33,868 nt of DNA, from assembly GCF_001303895.1 (NCBI RefSeq), contig NZ_LJSD01000013.1, positions 1-33,868 of the forward strand, in the 5' to 3' direction. Position numbers and translations under genes: made by a program. Numbering within the stretch: the stretch's first letter is position 1; each line of letters begins with the position of its first letter. Source of the stretch: Mesorhizobium sp. 1M-11. GTDB lineage: Bacteria; Pseudomonadota; Alphaproteobacteria; Rhizobiales; Rhizobiaceae. Below are positions 8,967-15,739 of this stretch, one piece after another. Below the pieces are notes generated by a model that searched no databases, was not told the origin of the DNA, and was given only the letters and a program-made list of their open reading frames with translations.

Positions 8967-9908
8967 ATGGTGCGGACATCCGGCTTGGGCGCATTATCGA
9001 GGCGAGGCTTCCTCGGGGGCGCCAGCGCCATGGCGGGAGCCGTCCTCCTCACGCCTGCCGGCATTCGGGTGGCCTCGTCCCAGACGCTGACCACGGGCAA
9101 TGCCGAGCTGACAGTGATCAGTGACGGCGCACTTTCGCTGCCGCTGTCCTTCGTCTTCCCTGACGCTCCCCAGGAAGAGCTGCATAAGATTCTTGTCGAT
9201 AATGGACTGCCGACTGACGCACTGAGGCCGGATTGCAACGTGACCACCGTGCGCTCGGGCGGCCGACTTGCCATCTTCGATGTCGGAGCGGGACCGAACT
9301 TCATGCCGACTGCCGGAAAACTTGCTGATGGGCTCGCAAAGGCAGGCATCGACCCGGCCGATGTGACCGACGTCGTTTTCACCCATGCGCATCCCGATCA
9401 TTTGTGGGGGCTGACGGACGATTTTGACGAATTGGTCTTTCCGGAGGCGGACTACCACATCGGCCAGGCCGAATGGGACTTCTGGTCTTCACCGGAAGCG
9501 ATCCACAAACTTCCGAATGACCGGCAGAGCTTCGTCGTCGGCGCACAGGCGCGCTTCGCCGCATTGAAGGACAGAGTCCGCTTTCTGAAGAGCGGCGACG
9601 AGGTTCTCCCAGGCATCGAGACTGTCGCGACGCCGGGCCACACGCCCGGCCATCTGTCATTCATGGTGCATGGCGCCGAGCCGATATTGATCATTGGTGA
9701 CGCCATCTCGAACGCAGTGCTGTCGTTCGCCCGGCCGCAATGGCCTACCGCCAGCGATCAGGATCCCGAAGAGGGCGTGAAGACACGCCTTGCGTTACTC
9801 GATCGGCTCGCCGCGGATCGTGCGAGGGCCATCGGCTTCCATTTTCCGCACCCTGGCACTGGCTACGTCGAGCGCCACGGCGATGCTTTCATCTATGTGC
9901 CGACATGA
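8967..9908 (+). CDS. Tat-exported metallo-beta-lactamase-fold hydrolase (SoxH-like)
   Basis: A 313-residue protein with a twin-arginine signal (SRRGFLGGA, residues 11-19, then a hydrophobic stretch). The MBL fold has the zinc motif HAHPDHLWG (residues 140-148) and the later ligand region TPGHTPGH and GDAI. This architecture matches SoxH-type thiol hydrolases of sox clusters, but other Tat-exported MBL hydrolases look alike, so no symbol is given. The ATG at 8967 is preferred over one 18 nt upstream because GGGAGGA lies between them with correct spacing. Its stop abuts the convergent soxT stop with no gap (TGATCA). Confidence 0.85.
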   Translation: MVRTSGLGALSRRGFLGGASAMAGAVLLTPAGIRVASSQTLTTGNAELTVISDGALSLPLSFVFPDAPQEELHKILVDNGLPTDALRPDCNVTTVRSGGRLAIFDVGAGPNFMPTAGKLADGLAKAGIDPADVTDVVFTHAHPDHLWGLTDDFDELVFPEADYHIGQAEWDFWSSPEAIHKLPNDRQSFVVGAQARFAALKDRVRFLKSGDEVLPGIETVATPGHTPGHLSFMVHGAEPILIIGDAISNAVLSFARPQWPTASDQDPEEGVKTRLALLDRLAADRARAIGFHFPHPGTGYVERHGDAFIYVPT

Positions 9909-11003
9909 TCACTCCGCTGGCTGGCGGCGGATCGATCCGAAAGCTTCCAGCGGCGAGCCTTCGATCAGATAGGCAAGTCCCATCCGCGCGCCGATGAAGA
10001 TGGAGATCACGGCGAAGGGCGCGGAGATCGCGAGCGCCGAGATACCCGTCACGCCCTGACCAATGGTGCAGCCCATGGCCAGAACACCTCCTACTCCCAT
10101 CAGCACGCCGCCAGTGAGATGGCGCCCGAGTTCTCGCGCATCATCGCAGGCCTCCCAGCGCACGTCCCGTTTCCAGAGCGCGCACGCCGCAGCTCCCGCG
10201 ACGACGCCGATGACCAACCCAACTCCATAGTCAGGCAGCACTCCGGTGAAGGTGACCACTTGCAGCATCGTATCGGCGATGGGGACGACAAAGGAACCAG
10301 CTTCGATCTGGACGACGTCGAAGGAATGCTGGGATGCGTAGGTCGTGGCGGACCAGCCGAACGCGATGACCAGGCCGACGATCAATCCGGTGACGATTGA
10401 TCCAGTGTGGCGGCGATAGCTGCTGTCAGAAAAGATCCATACAAGCATGCCGCCAGCGACGACCGCCGCGACGGCCAGACTGACGTCGCTGCCGCTCCAG
10501 AATGACGCGATGGCGCCCAGCGATTGTCCGCCCATCGGCGAAAGGTCGAGCGCGTAGGCATCCGAAAGGGCCACACGTGCTTGTGCGATCAACCCTTTCT
10601 GGGTCGACATCGCGGCGAGACCGAGCACGAGCAGGACGATCAGCGAGCGCAGGCTACCGCCGCCCAGCCGCACGAGCGCTCCGAAACCGCATGTGCCGAC
10701 AAGTGCCATACCGAAGCCGAACGCGATACCGCCGGCAATCGCGCCGATCCACGCGAAATCGGAGCGAACGTAAAAACTCGACGCCGTATCCACCCAGCCC
10801 AACGCCTGCAAAGTCTGCGTCGCGATAAGGGCGGCCGCGGCCGCAAGCACCCAGGTGCGCAGGCCGCGGCTATCGCCCGCATACCAGTAGCGCTCGAGCG
10901 CCGACATGGTGCAGAAATGGTTCGCGCGCGTCACAAAGCCGAGCACAAAACCAGCGCTCAGCCCGGCAAAGGCAAGAAACCACGGTGACGCGGTCCAGTC
11001 CAT
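9909..11003 (-). CDS. soxT: YeeE/YedE-family sulfur transporter SoxT
   Basis: Integral membrane protein of 364 residues with about nine or ten hydrophobic segments. Both YeeE/YedE half-modules are present: an N-terminal one with GFVTRANHFCTMSA and a C-terminal one with LMGVGGVLAMGCTIGQGVTG. The conserved cysteines in these motifs are thought to bind thiosulfate or sulfane sulfur during import. In Pseudaminobacter and Paracoccus a gene of this family, soxT, accompanies soxR and soxS, and the order here is the same. The ATG at 11003 is preceded by GGGAGGAAAA; the longer upstream frame has no family similarity. It lies 87 nt after soxR, probably in one transcript soxS-soxR-soxT. Confidence 0.9.
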   Translation of the reverse strand: MDWTASPWFLAFAGLSAGFVLGFVTRANHFCTMSALERYWYAGDSRGLRTWVLAAAAALIATQTLQALGWVDTASSFYVRSDFAWIGAIAGGIAFGFGMALVGTCGFGALVRLGGGSLRSLIVLLVLGLAAMSTQKGLIAQARVALSDAYALDLSPMGGQSLGAIASFWSGSDVSLAVAAVVAGGMLVWIFSDSSYRRHTGSIVTGLIVGLVIAFGWSATTYASQHSFDVVQIEAGSFVVPIADTMLQVVTFTGVLPDYGVGLVIGVVAGAAACALWKRDVRWEACDDARELGRHLTGGVLMGVGGVLAMGCTIGQGVTGISALAISAPFAVISIFIGARMGLAYLIEGSPLEAFGSIRRQPAE

Positions 11004-11090
11004 TTTTCCTCCCGCGAGCCCTCCGGCTCGCCGACGTTTTTCTCCGCAAACTCTCCAGGTTGCGGGCGGGCTCATCGCCCGGTCGTTATG

Positions 11091-11474
11091 TCACGACGTC
11101 GCTCGCGGACGCCTTTTGCTTCTTTCGACTTCCGGTTGGCGCACCTGCGCGCAGAAAAGATTATACAACACCTCGATCACTGACGATACTTCGTCGCTGG
11201 CGATCGAGTAGTAGATCGTGCGGCCGTCACGCCGCGTATTGACGAGCCGATCGAATCGCAGCCGGGCGAGCTGCTGGGAAACCGCAGCCTGAGGCAAGCG
11301 CACCGCCTCTTCCAACTCCGAAACCGATTTCTCACCCTCCGCCAGAAGACACAGGATGAGGAGGCGGCCTTCATGCGCCAGCGCCTTCAGCAATTCACTC
11401 GCCATGCGGGCTTGCTCCAAGAGCTTTTTGAAGTCCTCAGGCGATTGGGTGTCGTTAATCTTTGGCAGGCTCAT
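11091..11474 (-). CDS. soxR: ArsR-family persulfide-responsive repressor SoxR
   Basis: A 127-residue winged-helix ArsR-family repressor, unrelated to the redox [2Fe-2S] SoxR of enterics. The DNA-binding segment is SVSELEEAVRLPQAAVSQQL and the wing TRRDGRTIYYSI. From the ATG at 11474, cysteines fall at residues 42 (LILCLLAEGE) and 108 (LYNLFCAQ). These are the positions of the dithiol pair in BigR/SqrR/SoxR regulators that forms a sulfur bridge with persulfides and releases DNA. That agreement supports this start over an in-frame TTG 30 nt upstream. SoxR represses sox promoters until sulfur substrate is present. The likely operators are the ACAT-N12-ATGT boxes in this window. Confidence 0.93.
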   Translation of the reverse strand: MSLPKINDTQSPEDFKKLLEQARMASELLKALAHEGRLLILCLLAEGEKSVSELEEAVRLPQAAVSQQLARLRFDRLVNTRRDGRTIYYSIASDEVSSVIEVLYNLFCAQVRQPEVERSKRRPRATS

Positions 11475-11522
11475 GATGTCATTCGCAATTTCGAGACAGT
11501 CCAAAATGCTGCCGCAGCAGCG

Positions 11523-11900
11523 TTACTTGTGCGTTTTGTCGTCTTCCGGCAAGAGTGCGATAAGTTCTCCGATACGATACCAAAAAAATTCATCGCCCAC
11601 ATAGCCTCTGATGCGACCGATCTCCTTTCCACGGTCGATCAGGACAAATGTCGGGGTAAAACGTTCGCGCGCAATGGCGGTCAGATCCGCAGGCCATTCC
11701 CGCGTGATGTCGACCCGCCGCAAGGGCGCGCGTCTGCCCTCCTCGGTCTTTGGCCATGCCGGCGCAATTTCCGCATCGAAGCGTGCGCACCATGCGCAGC
11801 CTGGCTGTTCCAACATGACGAGCTCCGCAGCGGACGCTGACGACGTCGCGAGGGAAAGGGCGATGCTGACCATAGGCGACACTAAGCCAAAACGCTTCAT
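11523..11900 (-). CDS. soxS: Periplasmic thioredoxin-like protein SoxS
   Basis: A 125-residue exported thioredoxin-like protein: signal peptide residues 1-25 (ending SASAA), redox motif CAWC at residues 35-38, and the cis-proline loop FTPTFVLID. SoxS is required for full sox expression and for reactivating SoxY in Paracoccus-type systems. The ATG at 11900 has GTGGGAG upstream; sequence further upstream in this frame is soxV antisense. It is first in the minus unit, divergent from soxV across an 90-nt region carrying a perfect SoxR-type box. Confidence 0.92.
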   Translation of the reverse strand: MKRFGLVSPMVSIALSLATSSASAAELVMLEQPGCAWCARFDAEIAPAWPKTEEGRRAPLRRVDITREWPADLTAIARERFTPTFVLIDRGKEIGRIRGYVGDEFFWYRIGELIALLPEDDKTHK

Positions 11901-11927
11901 CGACTCCCACCCGCTGATTACATTTAA

Positions 11928-11947
11928 ACATAGCATTTTGTAGATGT
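11928..11947. promoter_or_regulatory. Putative SoxR operator (soxS/soxV)
   Basis: Exact ACAT (11928-11931), 12-nt spacer with ATTTT, ATGT (11944-11947), central in the divergent soxS-soxV region. SoxR of Paracoccus and Pseudaminobacter is known to bind this intergenic region, which makes this the anchor for interpreting the other copies. Confidence 0.7.
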
Positions 11948-11990
11948 ATCTGCCAAGGTGCCGCGCGTCGCGTTTCGGAAGGGAGGACCG

Positions 11991-12725
11991 ATGCTGGACG
12001 TGAGCCTTGGTGGGGCGCTTGTCGCCGGACTGCTGTCCTTCATCTCGCCCTGTGTGCTGCCGATCGTGCCGCCCTACCTTGCGTGGCTGGCCGGCGTCAG
12101 CTTCGAGGAACTGAAAGATGAGGCGCCGGGCGCAGCGCAACGGCGCAGACTGATCCTGGCTGCCCTTGCCTTCGTCCTCGGCTTTACCACGGTTTTTGTG
12201 GCGCTTGGTGCCACCGCCAGCGTGATCGGCAAGACCATCGCGCAGTATTTCGACACGCTTTTGATCGTTGCCGGTGTCATCATCATCGCCATGGGCCTGC
12301 ATTTCCTCGGCGTATTCCGCATCGCCATGCTTTATCGCGAGGCGCGTGTGCAAGTCGCCCGCAAGCCGGCAGGCCCGCTTGGTGCCTACGTTATCGGGCT
12401 GGCCTTCGCCTTCGGCTGGACGCCCTGTGTTGGTCCGGTGCTCGCCGCTATCCTGTTTATCGCGGGCAGCGAAGGGAGCGCGATGCGCGGGGCGTCGCTA
12501 CTCGCGGTCTACTCCCTGGGGATCGGCATTCCCTTCATCCTCGCGGCCGTTTTTGCGAGCCGGTTCCTCGGCTGGGCTGGGCGGTTCAAGCGCCATATGC
12601 ACAAGGTGGAGATGACGATGGGCGGACTGCTTGTCGTCACCGGACTGCTCTTCATCACAGGTCAGATGTCGGTCATTTCGTACTGGCTGCTCGAAACCTT
12701 TCCGATTTTCCAGACGATTGGCTAG
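11991..12725 (+). CDS. soxV: CcdA/DsbD-type membrane electron transporter SoxV
   Basis: A 244-residue membrane protein with six hydrophobic segments in the CcdA fold. The two redox cysteines are in FISPCVLPIVPPYL (Cys21) and GWTPCVGPVLAAI (Cys146), the hallmarks of the family. SoxV carries reducing equivalents from the cytoplasm to periplasmic SoxW, which keeps Sox thiols reduced. The ATG at 11991 follows GGGAGGA; a GTG 33 nt upstream is a less likely start. It is followed by soxW after 13 nt, clearly one transcript. Confidence 0.95.
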   Translation: MLDVSLGGALVAGLLSFISPCVLPIVPPYLAWLAGVSFEELKDEAPGAAQRRRLILAALAFVLGFTTVFVALGATASVIGKTIAQYFDTLLIVAGVIIIAMGLHFLGVFRIAMLYREARVQVARKPAGPLGAYVIGLAFAFGWTPCVGPVLAAILFIAGSEGSAMRGASLLAVYSLGIGIPFILAAVFASRFLGWAGRFKRHMHKVEMTMGGLLVVTGLLFITGQMSVISYWLLETFPIFQTIG

Positions 12726-12738
12726 CTAGGAGGATCTT

Positions 12739-13338
12739 ATGAAACGCCTTTTTCTAGGGATCGCATCTGCTTTACTTCTTGTCGTGTTCGCCGCCGTCGC
12801 ACAGGCCGTGGAAGTGGGTGATGATGGGCTTCACAAAGAGGATTGGTTCACCATCACCTTTCGCGACGTTGCCGAAGACGTTGCTCAGGCGAGATCGGAG
12901 GGAAAGCGACTCGCGATAGTATTTGAGCAGAGGGGCTGCATCTATTGTCGCGAAATGCATGAGAAGCTCCTCTCGGATCCCGAAGTGCGTGACTACATCC
13001 GTCGAAATTTTATGGTCGTTCAGTACAACATGTTCGGGGGCGAAGAGGTCACTGATCTCGATGGGCAAACACTCACTGAGAAAACCGCGGCCCGCAAGTG
13101 GGGTTATGTCTTCACGCCGACCGTTGTGTTCCTTCCAGACGAGGCGCCAAGGGACAAGTCTGTCGCGGAGGCCGCGGTCGCCACCATGCCCGGGGCGTTC
13201 GGCAAGTGGACCTTCCTCAACATGTTCCGGTGGGTCAAGGAGAAGGGCTACGAAAAGGACGAGCACTTCCAGCAGTACCACGCCCGTATCATCAATGAGC
13301 TGCGCGCAGCCGGTAGGCTGGGCGAAGGCGAGGACTGA
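12739..13338 (+). CDS. soxW: Periplasmic thioredoxin SoxW
   Basis: A 199-residue exported thioredoxin-fold protein with signal peptide (residues 1-23, ending AQA), redox motif CIYC (67-70) in VFEQRGCIYCREMH, and the cis-proline region FTPTVVFLPD. SoxW accepts reductant from SoxV and passes it to Sox proteins. TAGGAGGATCTT precedes the ATG. Its TGA stop shares its last base with the first base of an ACAT-N12-ATAT repeat, the likely operator for soxX. Confidence 0.94.
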   Translation: MKRLFLGIASALLLVVFAAVAQAVEVGDDGLHKEDWFTITFRDVAEDVAQARSEGKRLAIVFEQRGCIYCREMHEKLLSDPEVRDYIRRNFMVVQYNMFGGEEVTDLDGQTLTEKTAARKWGYVFTPTVVFLPDEAPRDKSVAEAAVATMPGAFGKWTFLNMFRWVKEKGYEKDEHFQQYHARIINELRAAGRLGEGED

Positions 13339-13357
13339 CATATGCAGAAATTCATAT
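13338..13357. promoter_or_regulatory. Putative SoxR operator (soxX)
   Basis: ACAT (13338-13341), N12, ATAT (13354-13357): one mismatch from the repeated pattern. It begins at the soxW stop and ends 94 nt before soxX. The soxW-soxX interval is a known SoxR target in related organisms. Confidence 0.6.
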
Positions 13358-13451
13358 TTTTCTATTGATTCGAGTTCATCGGCGAACTATCGTGTTTTGA
13401 TGAGAGGGCTCCCGCAGAGGAGCCTGGGAAAGGTGCTGGGAGGAAATCTGG

Positions 13452-13910
13452 ATGAAGCGGGCACTCGCCGCTACCATTGTCGCCGCGCTGATGTCCGCTG
13501 GCGCGGCCAGATCCGAGGATGCGCCACCGCAAGACGTCAAGATCGCGGACATGGCGGTGAAGGCGTCACTGACCGGAACGCCGGGTAGTCCGGAAGAGGG
13601 GGCGAAAACGCTCGCCAACCGAAGTCTCGGAAACTGTCTCGCATGTCACGCCGTCCAGGCCCTGTCCGATGAGCAGTTTCACGGCAACGTCGGGCCGCCG
13701 CTCGATGGCGTCGCCGACCGCTGGTCGGTGGAACAACTGCGGGCGATCGTCGTCGATTCGAAGCAGGCCCTGAACGACGAAAGCATGATGCCGGGCTTTT
13801 ATACTTTGAACGTAGGCAAAAACGTCCGCAAGAATCTGGTCGGCAAGACGATCCTGACCGCCCAGCAGGTGGAGGATGTCGTCGCTTATCTCGCCACCCT
13901 GAAAGAGTAG
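13452..13910 (+). CDS. soxX: Monoheme cytochrome c subunit SoxX
   Basis: A 152-residue exported class I c-type cytochrome: signal peptide about residues 1-21, heme motif CLACH (62-66), and the distal methionine region ESMMPGFY near 112. With SoxA it forms the SoxXA enzyme that oxidatively joins thiosulfate to the SoxY cysteine. GGGAGGAAATCTGG precedes the ATG. It is the first gene of the structural block, 113 nt after soxW, and lies 19 nt before soxY. Confidence 0.95.
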   Translation: MKRALAATIVAALMSAGAARSEDAPPQDVKIADMAVKASLTGTPGSPEEGAKTLANRSLGNCLACHAVQALSDEQFHGNVGPPLDGVADRWSVEQLRAIVVDSKQALNDESMMPGFYTLNVGKNVRKNLVGKTILTAQQVEDVVAYLATLKE

Positions 13911-13929
13911 TCCCGTGATGGAGGTTGGA

Positions 13930-14385
13930 ATGACATTCACCAGACGCAGAATGCTTGTCTTGGCTGCAGGTGCAGCCGCAATCCCCATCCTGCCGCTCGC
14001 GCCGATACCGGCGTTTGCCTCTGCCGAAGAAGCCGCAAAGCTGATGGCAGACTTCGCCGCCGGCAAAGAGGCAGTTGCCGGAAAGCTGAAGCTGACCGCG
14101 CCCGAAATCGCGGAGAACGGCAACACAGTTCCAATCACTGTCGATGTCGACAGCAAGATGGAAGGCGACGATCTCGTGCAGTCGATCGTCATCTTCGCCG
14201 ACGGCAATCCTCGCCCTGAGGTCGCCACCTTCCACTTCACCGCACTCAGCGGTACCGCGGCCGCCACGACACGCATGCGCCTGGCGAAGACGCAGAACGT
14301 GATCGCCATGGCCAAGATGTCCGACGGAACGGTCTATATGGACAAGAAGGAAGTGAAGGTCACCATTGGCGGCTGCGGCGGCTGA
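13930..14385 (+). CDS. soxY: Sulfur carrier subunit SoxY
   Basis: A 151-residue Tat-exported protein: TRRRMLVLAAG (residues 4-14) is a twin-arginine signal. The C-terminus ends GGCGG, the swinging arm whose cysteine (149) covalently carries pathway intermediates. SoxY pairs with SoxZ; because SoxZ lacks an export signal, the pair is presumably exported together. The ATG at 13930 is chosen because TGGAGG lies 6 nt upstream; a GTG and an ATG up to 15 nt earlier overlap that site. Confidence 0.96.
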   Translation: MTFTRRRMLVLAAGAAAIPILPLAPIPAFASAEEAAKLMADFAAGKEAVAGKLKLTAPEIAENGNTVPITVDVDSKMEGDDLVQSIVIFADGNPRPEVATFHFTALSGTAAATTRMRLAKTQNVIAMAKMSDGTVYMDKKEVKVTIGGCGG

Positions 14386-14417
14386 CGAGCGGTACATCAA
14401 CAGAAGGACGCAACACC

Positions 14418-14747
14418 ATGGCAACTACACCAAAGCCTCGGGTACGAGTACCCAAGAGCGCCGCCGCAGGCGAAGTCATCGTCCTGAAGACGCTGATCAG
14501 TCACGAAATGGAGTCGGGGCAGCGCAAGGACAAAGACGGCAAAACGATCCCGCGGAAGATCATCAACAAGTTCACCTGCGAGTTCAACGGCCAGCCCGTG
14601 TTCTCCTGCGATCTCGATCCCGCGATCTCGGCAAACCCGTATTTCGAGTTCAGCGCCAAGGTGACGGAGAGTGGAACGTTCAAGCTCACCTGGGTGGATG
14701 ACGACGGTTCGGTCTACACCGACGAGCAGAAGATCGAAGTGGCCTGA
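14418..14747 (+). CDS. soxZ: Sulfur carrier chaperone subunit SoxZ
   Basis: A 109-residue immunoglobulin-like protein, normal for SoxZ, without a signal peptide. Family segments are RVPKSAAAGEVIVLKTLISH at the N-terminus, KFTCEFNGQPVF, FEFSAKVTESGTFKLTW and the C-terminal DDDGS. It binds SoxY and presents its carrier arm. A GAAGGA site precedes the ATG. It lies 32 nt after soxY and 43 nt before soxA. Confidence 0.96.
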   Translation: MATTPKPRVRVPKSAAAGEVIVLKTLISHEMESGQRKDKDGKTIPRKIINKFTCEFNGQPVFSCDLDPAISANPYFEFSAKVTESGTFKLTWVDDDGSVYTDEQKIEVA

Positions 14748-14790
14748 GCCAGACCGGCGCGAGGGGTGCCGTCCAACGGGGAGGAAAAGC

Positions 14791-15651
14791 GTGAACCGTC
14801 GTTTGTTTGCCGCACATAGCGCGCTCTTGCTCATCGTCGCGAGCATCACGGGGAAGGCCGTTCTGGCCGACCCGGTGGACGATAGCCTGCAGATCGATGG
14901 GACCGAAATCATCACGCGGGCACCGGCGCCCGAAGGCCTTCCGTTCGACCAGGTGCTTTCCGGCTGGCTGTTTCGCGAGGCGGAGACGCGAGCGACGGAG
15001 GCAGACTCCTTTGCCAATCCCGGCATGCTCGCAGTCGAACGCGGCGCCGAGATATGGAACACAGTCGAAGGAACGATGGGCAAGTCCTGCGCATCCTGTC
15101 ACCAAGACGCGGCCAAGACGATGAAGGATGTCGGCGCCCACTACCCGAAATGGGATGCCGCCAGCGGCAAACCCCTCAACGTTGAGCTGCGAATTAACAA
15201 ATGCCGCGTCGACAACATGGGCGCGGAACCCTACAAGTTCGACGATCCAAACCAGCTCGCGCTGACCAGCTACATCAAGCATCAGTCGCTCGGCACGCCG
15301 GTCGGGATCGACCTCAGCCAAGGGCAGATGCAGAGCTGGTGGGACCGCGGCAAGGAACTCTATTACACGCGCACGGGCCAGTTGAACCTTGCCTGCGCGT
15401 CTTGCCATGAGGGAGCAACGGGCAAGTATATCCGGGCCGATCACCTGAGCCAGGGGCAGGTCAACGGATTCCCGACCTATCGCTTCAACACGGCCGGCAT
15501 GGTGTCGCTGCACAACCGCTTCCGCGGCTGCATCCGCGACACGCGTGCGGAAATGCCGGCGGCGTTCTCCGACGAACTCATGGCGTTGGAAGTGTATGTG
15601 ACCTGGCGCGGAACAGGCCTGTCGGTCGAGACGCCGTCCGTCCGGCAGTAG
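14791..15651 (+). CDS. soxA: Diheme cytochrome c subunit SoxA
   Basis: A 286-residue exported cytochrome with signal peptide about residues 1-26. Two CASCH heme motifs are present at 100-104 and 202-206, with candidate axial cysteines at 138 (NKCRVDN) and 247 (RFRGCIRDTRAEMP). The Cys247 motif is the active-site persulfide/heme ligand of SoxA. This is therefore the diheme type, as in Paracoccus and Rhodovulum, not the monoheme type. The start is GTG at 14791 behind GGGGAGGAAAA; the upstream open frame overlaps soxZ out of phase. Confidence 0.95.
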   Translation: MNRRLFAAHSALLLIVASITGKAVLADPVDDSLQIDGTEIITRAPAPEGLPFDQVLSGWLFREAETRATEADSFANPGMLAVERGAEIWNTVEGTMGKSCASCHQDAAKTMKDVGAHYPKWDAASGKPLNVELRINKCRVDNMGAEPYKFDDPNQLALTSYIKHQSLGTPVGIDLSQGQMQSWWDRGKELYYTRTGQLNLACASCHEGATGKYIRADHLSQGQVNGFPTYRFNTAGMVSLHNRFRGCIRDTRAEMPAAFSDELMALEVYVTWRGTGLSVETPSVRQ

Positions 15652-15674
15652 GCTCAGGTTCAAGAAGCAAGAGA

Positions 15675-15706
15675 TCCGCTCTGGCGGCTGTCTCCGCCAG
15701 AGCGGA
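15675..15706 (+). promoter_or_regulatory. Strong hairpin between soxA and soxB
   Basis: A perfect 13-bp inverted repeat with a 6-nt loop: TCCGCTCTGGCGG (15675-15687) and its complement (15694-15706). No T-run follows, so an intrinsic terminator is unlikely. An mRNA-stabilising or processing hairpin that sets soxXYZA versus soxB levels is more plausible (inference). Confidence 0.6.
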
Positions 15707-15739
15707 CGGTCGCGTGCGGGCGCTCACGCGGGAGGACTG

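Noticed and set aside
11091..11474. SoxR as the superoxide-sensing MerR-family regulator
   Set aside because: The protein is ArsR-family with a BigR-type cysteine pair; the shared name is coincidental.
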